Assembly (NCBI RefSeq): GCF_016908775.1
Contig: NZ_JAFBEP010000002.1
Location: 62,001 to 126,000 of the forward strand
Direction: 5' to 3'
Length of the DNA stretch: 64,000 bases
Source: Defluviitalea raffinosedens
Lineage (GTDB): Bacteria; Bacillota; Clostridia; Lachnospirales; Defluviitaleaceae
The position numbers and the translations under genes were made by a program. Shown here piece after piece: positions 25,611 through 32,376 of this stretch. Each line of letters starts with the position of its first letter. Position 1 is the stretch's first letter. A model generated the notes under the pieces. The model made no database searches and was not told where the DNA came from. It saw nothing but the letters and a program-made list of their open reading frames with translations.

Positions 25611-27335
25611 TTACTCTGCCTCCCTTACGATTGCACCAGTTCTGCAAACCTTCGTGCAAAGCCCACATCCGTTACACAGGGCATCATTGATAATTATTTT
25701 GCCATCCTGCTTTTCGATGGAGGGACATCCCAGTCTTAAGCATAGACCACACTGTACGCAGGCATCGGATATCTTGTAGACCGGTGCTTTTTTCTTGGAC
25801 AAAAGTGCACAAGGTCTGCTGGCAATGATCACTGATGGTTCGTCCCTGGTCGTTTCTTCCTTTAGAACTGTTTCTACTTCTTTTAATTCGAAGGGATCTA
25901 CTACTCTTACATTTCTGACCCCTATGGCTTTGGATAGCTCTACTAAGTTTAATACAGGAGCCGGCTCTCCTTTAATCGTTTTTCCTGTGGCAGGATTATC
26001 CTGGTGTCCTGTCATACCGGTAGTAGAATTATCTAATATAATGACGGTCGACATTCCTTTGTTATAAACAATGTCAATTAATCCTGTAATACCCGAATGA
26101 ATAAATGTTGAATCTCCTATAATGCCAACCCAGTTCTTTGCAAAATCTCTTCCCCTTGCCTTCTCTATTCCATGGGCCATTCCAACACTTGCACCCATAC
26201 ATACGCAGGCATCCATACTTCCGAGTGGTGGAAGCGCCCCCAGAGTGTAACATCCTATATCCCCTGCCGCATGAAGTTTCATTTTATTGATCACATAATA
26301 CATTCCTCTATGAGGACATCCAGGACACAATACGGGTGGCCGCCCTGGCAAGGCTTCAGGCTCTCTGACTGTAACCTCACGTTTATCAATTGCCGACGCT
26401 ATCTTTCGTACTGACAGTTCTCCCTGAACAGAAAAAATTTCTTTTCCGATCACAGAAATGCCCATATTTTTTATCTGCTCTTCAATAATGGGTTCCAATT
26501 CCTCTGCTACATAAAGGGTATTTACTTCTTTAGCAAATTCCTGAATCAATTCTTTAGGAAGAGGATGTACCATTCCAAGCTTTAATACCGATGCTTCAGG
26601 AAGGGCTTCTTTCACGTATTGATAACTGATGCCACTGGTAATCACCCCTATTTTTTTATCAGCCCACTCTATTCTGTTAAAATCCATCGTATTAGCTGCT
26701 TTGGCAAGTTCCTTCATTCTGTTTTCAACAACTATATGCCTTTTTACTGCCATAGCGGGCATCATAACATTTTTCCCTATATTTTTTTCATAAGGTTTAA
26801 ATTCTATTTCTTCTCTCTCCCCAGTTTCTACAACGCTCTGTGCATGGGAAACACGGGTAGTCATGCGAAGCAACACTGGCGTGTCATATTGTTCACTAAG
26901 TTCCAAAGCTCGTTTCATATAATCCTTAGCTTCCTGACTGTCGGAAGGTTCAAGCATTGGAATGTGTGCAGCTCTGGCATAACAGCGACTATCCTGTTCA
27001 TTTTGAGAACTGTGCATTCCGGGGTCATCCGCAACCACAACCACTAAACCTCCATTAACTCCTGTATAGGACACAGTAAAAAGAGGATCGGCTGCAACAT
27101 TCAATCCTACGTGCTTCATGGCAACCATAGCTCGGGCACCTCCCAAAGAAGCTCCAATGGCCACTTCCATTGCTACTTTTTCATTAGGAGCCCATTCAGC
27201 GTAGATTTCATCATATTTGGCAACAAATTCTGTAATCTCTGTGCTGGGAGTTCCCGGATAAGCAGTCGCAACCCTGACTCCTCCTTCATAGGCTCCTCTG
27301 GCTACCGCTTCATTCCCTAACATCAGCTTTTTCAT
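25611..27335 (-). CDS. iorA: Indolepyruvate:ferredoxin oxidoreductase, alpha subunit
   Basis: Catalytic subunit of 574 aa. The N-terminal half is the pyrimidine-binding domain (GNEAVARGAYEGGVRVATAY, YPGTPSTEI). The thiamine diphosphate domain follows, with CPGCPHRGMYYVI and the GDIGCYTLG and GDSTFIHSG motifs. The C terminus is a two-cluster ferredoxin domain (CVQCGLCLRLGCP and CNGCGLCTKVC). The start at 27335 is supported by GGAGGGATAAG; the frame open to 27416 has no ribosome site. With iorB it supports amino-acid fermentation that produces reduced ferredoxin. Confidence 0.97.
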   Translation of the reverse strand: MKKLMLGNEAVARGAYEGGVRVATAYPGTPSTEITEFVAKYDEIYAEWAPNEKVAMEVAIGASLGGARAMVAMKHVGLNVAADPLFTVSYTGVNGGLVVVVADDPGMHSSQNEQDSRCYARAAHIPMLEPSDSQEAKDYMKRALELSEQYDTPVLLRMTTRVSHAQSVVETGEREEIEFKPYEKNIGKNVMMPAMAVKRHIVVENRMKELAKAANTMDFNRIEWADKKIGVITSGISYQYVKEALPEASVLKLGMVHPLPKELIQEFAKEVNTLYVAEELEPIIEEQIKNMGISVIGKEIFSVQGELSVRKIASAIDKREVTVREPEALPGRPPVLCPGCPHRGMYYVINKMKLHAAGDIGCYTLGALPPLGSMDACVCMGASVGMAHGIEKARGRDFAKNWVGIIGDSTFIHSGITGLIDIVYNKGMSTVIILDNSTTGMTGHQDNPATGKTIKGEPAPVLNLVELSKAIGVRNVRVVDPFELKEVETVLKEETTRDEPSVIIASRPCALLSKKKAPVYKISDACVQCGLCLRLGCPSIEKQDGKIIINDALCNGCGLCTKVCRTGAIVREAE

Positions 27336-27567
27336 CTTATCCCTCCATCTTATTGGCAATGTCAAAATTAAAAATATTGACTCTAACTTTATCGCTTTAC
27401 ATAGATATAATATCACTCTCTTAAAGTAATTTCCACGAAAAATTGAGAGATTTATTTATTAAATCAAAATTTTCATATTGAATGATAGATCTTGGAATAT
27501 TTTCGGAAATAATTAACCATAATATAAAAATAACAATATGTCAAAAATAATTTACAGGAGGATCCCA
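27336..27567. promoter_or_regulatory. Divergent intergenic region with a sporulation-like promoter
   Basis: No gene is visible. On the plus strand GAATATT (27495-27501) and CATAATATA (27518-27526) fit the sigma-E -35 and -10 forms, with a slightly long 16 bp gap. The -10 also matches sigma-K (CATAnnnTA), but AC is not at 16-17 bp. The element is about 40 bp upstream of the NlpC/P60 gene. Confidence 0.45.
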
Positions 27568-28317
27568 ATGAAAAAATGTAGCCATTTAAAACTAAAACTT
27601 TTAATTGGATTTTTGATTTTACTTCTTCTAAATTCGTCAATATTATCTGCTGAAATGAATGGATCCAATAATGTTTCCAAAAGTAATATGGAGCTACCTT
27701 CTACATGGGGGATCGTCAACCATGATGGGATTAATATTCGGCAATATCCTGATCCTGATTCACAAATTCTGGGCATAGTTGATAAAAATGATGTTCTCAT
27801 CGTCACAGGTAAATTTAAAAAGTGGTATCGCATCTGTTATAAGAACAAGTCAGCCTGGATTTATTCGCAGTATCTTGAAGGGTGCACTCTCCCATTTGTA
27901 AAAGAAATCGTGCCTATAACAAAAGAAGAAGCCTTAAGAGAACAAATTGTACACTATGCCAAACAGTTTATTGGAACGCCTTACTGCTATGGCGGAACCG
28001 ACTTAAAAAAAGGAGTAGACTGTTCCGGATTTACTCAGGCTGTTATGAAAAATTTCGGTATTTCTATACATAGGACTGCCAGTGGTCAATTTAATAATGG
28101 AATTTTGGTAAAAAAAGCAGACTTAAGTCCTGCAGATCTGGTATTCTTTGATACCTCGGGAAGAAATGATGGCGATATATCTCATGTGGGACTGTACATA
28201 GGCAACAATCAATTTATTCATGCTACCACTGCAAAAGGAGTAAAGATAGATGATTTATCCCAAAGCTATTACAAAAAAAGGTATGTATTGGCTACATCAG
28301 TGATTAACAAAAAATAA
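27568..28317 (+). CDS. Secreted SH3-like / NlpC-P60 peptidoglycan endopeptidase
   Basis: Cell-wall hydrolase of 249 aa that would cut the stem peptide between D-Glu and diaminopimelate or a related bond. A signal peptide (KLKLLIGFLILLLLNSSILS) is followed by a bacterial SH3 domain (about 48-110; GINIRQYPDPDSQILG) and a C-terminal NlpC/P60 domain. The catalytic Cys is in GVDCSGFTQAV, the His in ISHVGLYIG and the third polar residue in FIHATT. The ATG at 27568 follows AGGAGG with 6 nt spacing. The possible sigma-E/K promoter suggests use in sporulation, for instance in engulfment or cortex remodelling; this is inference. Confidence 0.93.
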   Translation: MKKCSHLKLKLLIGFLILLLLNSSILSAEMNGSNNVSKSNMELPSTWGIVNHDGINIRQYPDPDSQILGIVDKNDVLIVTGKFKKWYRICYKNKSAWIYSQYLEGCTLPFVKEIVPITKEEALREQIVHYAKQFIGTPYCYGGTDLKKGVDCSGFTQAVMKNFGISIHRTASGQFNNGILVKKADLSPADLVFFDTSGRNDGDISHVGLYIGNNQFIHATTAKGVKIDDLSQSYYKKRYVLATSVINKK

Positions 28318-28342
28318 GCGGGAAAATTCCCGCTTATTTTTT
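28310..28342. terminator. Strong bidirectional terminator
   Basis: A 15 bp stem (28310-28324 with 28327-28341) flanked by A and T tracts, between convergent genes. Confidence 0.9.
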
Positions 28343-28360
28343 ATTATGCCTCAATATGTC

Positions 28361-28927
28361 CTATTGTGGATCTATGCAGTAGAATACATTAAGAGGTATG
28401 CTTTCTGCAGGAGTTGTTCCTATTTCATAAGCACGAACAACAACTCTTTCTCCTGTTGGTGGGGTAATTAGTAACGGATAAGTGAAGTTGGTCTGGAAAT
28501 TGATTACGCCGGCTCCCGGATTCAGATTAGGACTTACGAATTGATTTAACAGAGTGAAGGTGTCTGTAGCGTCCATTGTTCCGATTTCTACAATAATTCC
28601 TGCCTGATCATCCGGATCTTCATTTAAAAATGCGTGGATTCCAGTAATTCTTACTGGCTGATTTACAGTAAATTCTACAGGTGCATCAGCACTAAAAGTA
28701 CCAGTTGAAATGCAGTTCGGAATCGCATCAAAAATGTCTTCCAAAAGAGAATAGATATCTCCTTCTGGGGCAAGTGTGGTATTGATGCTGTTTAATAAAC
28801 TCAAAACTGATTGGTTATTATACAGGGCCGGATCTCCTAAAATTCTAAGCAGTTCTTTGTACCATACCTTTAAACCTTCGCCACAATCTCCAGCACAGAA
28901 TTTCAATCCATCACTTTTACTTTTCAT
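28361..28927 (-). CDS. Family A protein 1: predicted late-sporulation surface protein, no recognised domain
   Basis: A 188 aa protein I do not recognise. A short Cys-containing N terminus (KFCAGDCGEGLK) and a helical segment are followed by a beta-rich C-terminal part (about 85-188) ending in LNVFYC. It aligns by eye with the protein at 29657-30166: both share an IHA strand, a (N/T)F-x-(Y/H)PLL(I/V) strand and the terminal L-x-V-x-YC. It has no signal peptide or membrane helix. The ATG at 28927 follows AGGAGGAG. A sigma-K-like promoter lies 120 bp upstream, so it is probably made in the mother cell and placed on the spore surface. It could be an appendage or coat subunit; function is unproven. 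Confidence 0.72.
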   Translation of the reverse strand: MKSKSDGLKFCAGDCGEGLKVWYKELLRILGDPALYNNQSVLSLLNSINTTLAPEGDIYSLLEDIFDAIPNCISTGTFSADAPVEFTVNQPVRITGIHAFLNEDPDDQAGIIVEIGTMDATDTFTLLNQFVSPNLNPGAGVINFQTNFTYPLLITPPTGERVVVRAYEIGTTPAESIPLNVFYCIDPQ

Positions 28928-29047
28928 CAAATCTCCTCCTTTTAAAATGAATTACTTTAAATTAAAACTCTGACTTCAAAATACTATTAAATTAATCCTT
29001 TTTCTTTTTCCTCCTTTCGCTTATTAATCAACTATTACGGCTTACTA

Positions 29048-29075
29048 TATTTTATGAAATGATCCCGTTGTAAGT
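29048..29075 (-). promoter_or_regulatory. Sigma-K-like promoter of family A gene 1
   Basis: AC (29074-29075), 17 bp, CATAAAATA (29048-29056) on the minus strand, an exact match to the AC / CATAnnnTA form. Confidence 0.65.
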
Positions 29076-29188
29076 GACATATTAGTACTTTCTTCAACAA
29101 ATCTCGAAATTACCTCATAGCTCCACGATGTAGTTACTTGATGTATTATGTTATCTTCCCTATTCTCCTTACCTGTCGGTGTCAAATC

Positions 29189-29508
29189 TTATTCCTCAAT
29201 GTTCATTTTTTCCTGTAGTTCAGACCTTAACTGATGAAATAACATTTCTGCCATGTTCATTTTTTTTATTACAGAAATCATTTCATCAAGAAAAGTCAGC
29301 AGTTCTGACAGATCTTTTGGCATCTTTTCTTCTTTTAACTTTTCTTCGAATTTTTCTTCCTTCGCTTCTTGCAATTGCAGGACTTTTTTTTTACTTCTTT
29401 TTGTCTTTGGAAAGTTTCTTCTGCTTTCTTTTGAAGGGCTTTCTTAATCGTGTCTTCTTTTCCCCGGGACAAATGATATGAACCTGCGTTGGATTTTTCT
29501 ATTTGCAC
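29189..29508 (-). CDS. Small lysine/glutamate-rich coiled-coil protein read through a -1 shift at A AAA AAG
   Basis: Two overlapping short frames make sense only as one gene. The first starts at GTG 29508 (AAGGGAG 8 nt upstream) and encodes a helical Lys/Glu-rich segment, then stops at 29335 after a basic, low-complexity end. The second frame continues the same Glu/Lys-rich helix from about 29383 to 29189 (VLQLQEAKEEKFEEKLKEE and on). The join is an A9 run (29384-29392) containing the heptamer A AAA AAG in the correct zero frame. A -1 slip there gives one 106 aa protein. Polymerase slippage, a real mutation or a sequencing error are alternatives. A sigma-K-like promoter lies 36 bp upstream of the start. 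Confidence 0.55.
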
Positions 29509-29543
29509 ATGGTCATCTCCCTTCAATGTTTTCTCATCTACTA

Positions 29544-29571
29544 CATACTATGTTCCTTGTCCCTTTAAAGT
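29544..29571 (-). promoter_or_regulatory. Sigma-K-like promoter of the frameshift gene
   Basis: AC (29570-29571), 17 bp, CATAGTATG (29544-29552) on the minus strand; the last position differs from CATAnnnTA in the same way as two neighbours. Confidence 0.6.
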
Positions 29572-29608
29572 TCTATATTTCAACATTTTTTTGCTTTTTC
29601 CAAAAGAA

Positions 29609-29634
29609 AAAGAATAGCCTGCCGACTATCCTTT
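29609..29634 (-). terminator. Terminator of family A gene 2
   Basis: In transcript sense AAAGGATAG pairs with CTATTCTTT (one G-U), and the 3' arm runs on into TTTTTC. Confidence 0.65.
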
Positions 29635-29656
29635 CAATTGAAATTTCATTAAACGA

Positions 29657-30166
29657 TTAAACGACACAATCTTTTTTCTTACAATATACTACCGTTAAAG
29701 CACCTAATTTTTCTACAGGATCGAATCCACCCTCTGGTGAGTAGAAAGCAAGTTCCACATTTACAGGTCCTTTTACCAACAGTGGATGCACAAATGTTGT
29801 TTCGTATCTTTCAACCCCAATAGTAGTAAGATTGTCTCCAAATCCGTCCTGGAAAACAATATTTCCTTCTCTGTCTCTGACAGTAATAATTCCAAGGTCA
29901 ATAAGTGCGGGCGGATCTTCTACAAATTCGATAAATGCTGCATGGATTTTTGTAAGTAATACTTCATCTTCTTCAATATCCAGTGTAATGGTAGGCGATG
30001 CATTATCTAGGTTATTGGCTGATTGAGATACAGAAATACAAGTTCCTCTAATTTTGCTAAGTTTGCCCAATACTCCGCAACAGCAGTTCTTTAAGACCTC
30101 TCTGATTGCTTCTAATTGTTGTGGAATGCTTTTTTCTTTGCCTTTATTGCAGCCGCCATCTCTCAT
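29657..30166 (-). CDS. Family A protein 2: predicted late-sporulation surface protein, no recognised domain
   Basis: A 169 aa paralogue of the 188 aa protein at 28361-28927. The N terminus has CNKGKEK and a cysteine run (NCCCGVLGKL), then a beta-rich domain (about 65-160) ending in LTVVYCKKKDCVV. Cysteines at both ends could form cross-links between subunits, as in other disulfide-linked spore structures; this is inference. The ATG follows GGAGGATTCATAT. Its promoter shares not only the -10 but also the following bases with that of the first copy, suggesting duplication of the whole unit. No signal peptide. Confidence 0.72.
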   Translation of the reverse strand: MRDGGCNKGKEKSIPQQLEAIREVLKNCCCGVLGKLSKIRGTCISVSQSANNLDNASPTITLDIEEDEVLLTKIHAAFIEFVEDPPALIDLGIITVRDREGNIVFQDGFGDNLTTIGVERYETTFVHPLLVKGPVNVELAFYSPEGGFDPVEKLGALTVVYCKKKDCVV

Positions 30167-30211
30167 ATATGAATCCTCCTTTAAATTGAATTTTAAGGTT
30201 TTGCTTCACTA

Positions 30212-30239
30212 TATTTTATGAAGTATTTTCTAATTGAGT
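30212..30239 (-). promoter_or_regulatory. Sigma-K-like promoter of family A gene 2
   Basis: AC (30238-30239), 17 bp, CATAAAATA (30212-30220) on the minus strand. Confidence 0.65.
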
Positions 30240-30262
30240 TACAAAATATGATATATTACACT

Positions 30263-30293
30263 AAAAGTTCTCCTGCATTTCAGGAGAACTTTT
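30263..30293 (-). terminator. Terminator of family B gene 1
   Basis: A perfect 13 bp stem, AAAAGTTCTCCTG with CAGGAGAACTTTT, just after the stop codon. Confidence 0.8.
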
Positions 30294-30308
30294 GAAATTA
30301 CAGCATAC

Positions 30309-31142
30309 TTACTCTTCGTCTTCCTCATCGCAGGCTTTACGTACTGGAACTTCGTCCACGCATCCAAGATCTTCTTTTTGTGGAGGGTTGAATATTTCAA
30401 ATGGGAATTCCATGCTTTCAAATACATCACATGGATTCAGCGGAGAAACCTCTGCGCATTCGTTCGGCTTGCAGAAACCTTTAGATTCAACCAGTAAGTT
30501 TACTAATCTGAATAGCTTAATAATAGAGAATAATCCTATCGTAAGATTAATGTCGTTCAAAGCTCCTTCTATGCAGTCACAACCTAAAGCATTCACTGCG
30601 CCATTCAAGCAAGAATCCAGCAATACTGCTTTTGCTTCAACCAATACATAAGGTGCTTCTTCTAAAACATGAGATTCTGGCTGGAATAAATTGCTTGCAA
30701 TCGTAATTTCAGAGCCTTCACTTCCAAAGAGTAAAACTACTTTTTTGAATGATGTTGCTGCTTCAATAAATTCTCTTTCAACAGAGTCAACTCTTAATGT
30801 AATAGGGCATCCCGCTGAATCGAGGAATGCAAGTTTGAATTTAAAGATGTACTTCACATGAACATTATAATACTTTGGTCTGAAGGCATCTTGTTTCCTG
30901 TCTGTTTCGATCTTATATAATTTGAAGTCTTTAACTACAATGTCTGCTGCTCCTGAAGGTACATTAATAGGAGATCCTTTTCCTGCGGCGATAACTTGCC
31001 CGCTCTCTGTGGTAACTGTCCTGCATTCCAGTGAAAAAGGTCTTTCCAACATTTCAGGTGTCAGGCAATCCTGTTGTCTACATTGGTCGTATACCTTTAA
31101 GGCTATAATACATTCATCTTTTATTCTGCTATATGCAGCCAT
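30309..31142 (-). CDS. Family B protein 1: cysteine-containing predicted spore-surface protein
   Basis: A 277 aa protein with no domain I can name. It starts with a region containing KVYDQCRQQDCLTPEML, followed by a long beta-rich body. A hydrophobic stretch (IGLFSIIKLFRLVNLLVESK) then leads into a Cys-Pro pattern (KGFCKPNECAEVSPLNPC) and an acidic tail. It aligns with the 314 aa protein next to it through that C-terminal block (KG-x-C-x-P-x-(E/K)C). I have an unverified memory of KVYDxCR-QDC proteins in clostridial spore proteomes. The ATG follows AAAGGGGG. A sigma-K-like promoter lies 70 bp upstream and a terminator behind, so it is a single-gene unit. Confidence 0.75.
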   Translation of the reverse strand: MAAYSRIKDECIIALKVYDQCRQQDCLTPEMLERPFSLECRTVTTESGQVIAAGKGSPINVPSGAADIVVKDFKLYKIETDRKQDAFRPKYYNVHVKYIFKFKLAFLDSAGCPITLRVDSVEREFIEAATSFKKVVLLFGSEGSEITIASNLFQPESHVLEEAPYVLVEAKAVLLDSCLNGAVNALGCDCIEGALNDINLTIGLFSIIKLFRLVNLLVESKGFCKPNECAEVSPLNPCDVFESMEFPFEIFNPPQKEDLGCVDEVPVRKACDEEDEE

Positions 31143-31210
31143 ACTATTTCCCCCTTTAATTAGGTTTTAATTTTTAGGATAAGGACTAAGTTTATGGTTT
31201 CTCTCAATAC

Positions 31211-31237
31211 CATAATATGTGATGTTAAAAATTGTGT
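31211..31237 (-). promoter_or_regulatory. Sigma-K-like promoter of family B gene 1
   Basis: AC (31236-31237), 16 bp, CATATTATG (31211-31219) on the minus strand, followed by GTATTGA as in the family B gene 2 promoter. Confidence 0.55.
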
Positions 31238-31265
31238 GCTATTATGTAAGAAATTTTTAAATTTA

Positions 31266-31298
31266 GGAAAAAGCGCCTCCTTCTAGGAGACGCTTTCC
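31266..31298 (-). terminator. Terminator of family B gene 2
   Basis: GGAAAAAGCG-CTCCT pairs with AGGAG-CGCTTTCC, immediately after the stop codon. Confidence 0.7.
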
Positions 31299-31300
31299 CA

Positions 31301-32245
31301 TTATGATCGTTTTTTCGGGCATTCTTCTGCTGGGGTTGGGTCTTCAACTTCACAGAAGCCATGCTTAATCGTTTTTGGTTTGCAGCATAATTCCAGAGGT
31401 TGAATGCTTTGTTCAAGAAGATCGCCTTCAACAAAATCAAGACATGCATTTTCTGGTTCAATATCAACTGGAATGCATTTTGGCGGAACACAAAGTCCCT
31501 TGTGAGGAATCTTGTATTGTACAAAGTATACGGATTTGATATAAATGGTTAATCCAATTGCTGCACTTAAGGAATCAACATCCAGATTAACAACTTTTGC
31601 TAGTGCCTGAGTAATAATACCTTGGCGAAGAGCATTATTTCCATGATCTCCGTCTTCAACAAAGCCTAAGAAACTAATTACAGGTTCGCATTCGCAATCT
31701 AACTTATAGGAAACGCCATAGGGTGCATATACATCTATAGCAATGGAAACTGGGTTGGTGTCATTGTCGAAGTATGGATCTTCTTCGTCTCCTGGTAAAT
31801 ATTGAATAGTGAAGCATTCTTCAGCAATCACTCTGCAATTTTGATCGATTACCTTCGCAGCAAAGGTAACATCGATTTGTGAAAGGGTAACTCTCACACA
31901 GTTGGGTCTGCGAACTAAAGTTTCTACTTTGGAACCATTTTCCTTTCCAAAGTTAAAATCAATGTCAATAACACGTAATTCAATGCCTGCAACATTATCT
32001 CTTTCAAAATCTAGGTCATCGAAGATTTTGTCTAAGTTGTCAACCACTCTGCAAAGATTGATTCCACATTCATCAAATACAACTGGTGCTACGATCGTTA
32101 ATAACTTTGGCTCTCCCAATGGGGGGCACACGCAAGCGTCTTCAGCCGGATTAATTGCTTCTTCCGGTTTGCATACTGGACATTCTCCAGTTATAGGTCT
32201 TTGGAATACTCTGCCTCTAACTTGATTGTTACCACAACATGCCAT
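31301..32245 (-). CDS. Family B protein 2: cysteine-rich predicted spore-surface protein
   Basis: A 314 aa paralogue of the 277 aa protein at 30309-31142. It is richer in cysteine, starting MACCGNN and carrying further Cys pairs (GECPVCKPEE, DACVCPP, KLDCECEP, LELCCKP). The shared block near residues 240-285 reads IGLTIYIKSVYFVQYKIPHK then KGLCVPPKC. There is no signal peptide. The ATG at 32245 follows AAGGAGGG with good spacing; the frame open to 32284 has no ribosome site. The promoter fits sigma-K. The many cysteines suit a disulfide-linked or metal-binding coat or exosporium component, which is inference. Confidence 0.75.
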   Translation of the reverse strand: MACCGNNQVRGRVFQRPITGECPVCKPEEAINPAEDACVCPPLGEPKLLTIVAPVVFDECGINLCRVVDNLDKIFDDLDFERDNVAGIELRVIDIDFNFGKENGSKVETLVRRPNCVRVTLSQIDVTFAAKVIDQNCRVIAEECFTIQYLPGDEEDPYFDNDTNPVSIAIDVYAPYGVSYKLDCECEPVISFLGFVEDGDHGNNALRQGIITQALAKVVNLDVDSLSAAIGLTIYIKSVYFVQYKIPHKGLCVPPKCIPVDIEPENACLDFVEGDLLEQSIQPLELCCKPKTIKHGFCEVEDPTPAEECPKKRS

Positions 32246-32281
32246 AAAAAATTCCCTCCTTAAAGAATTTGATTTCAATAC

Positions 32282-32309
32282 CATATTATGTGAAAATTGT
32301 CGATAGTGT
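32282..32309 (-). promoter_or_regulatory. Sigma-K-like promoter of family B gene 2
   Basis: AC within AACA (AC at 32308-32309), 17 bp, CATAATATG (32282-32290) on the minus strand. AACA fits the mACm form of the sigma-K -35. Confidence 0.65.
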
Positions 32310-32376
32310 TACTAAACATAAATAAGAAGTTTTGGAATATATATAATACGATGATGAAATTTAAGGAGGTTATTCT

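Noticed and set aside
29384-29392. Treating the A9 run simply as an assembly error
   Set aside because: Possible, but the exact A AAA AAG register and the promoter and ribosome site make it worth keeping as a biological candidate until resequenced.
29335-29526. Two independent small genes in the 29.2-29.5 kb stretch
   Set aside because: The second frame has no ribosome site, and the first ends in a basic low-complexity tail exactly where the frames overlap. One gene with a -1 shift explains both.
28361-30166. Family A proteins as Ena (DUF3992) endospore-appendage subunits
   Set aside because: Small size, terminal cysteines and beta content are similar, but I could not align the signature regions. 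I kept them as an unnamed family.
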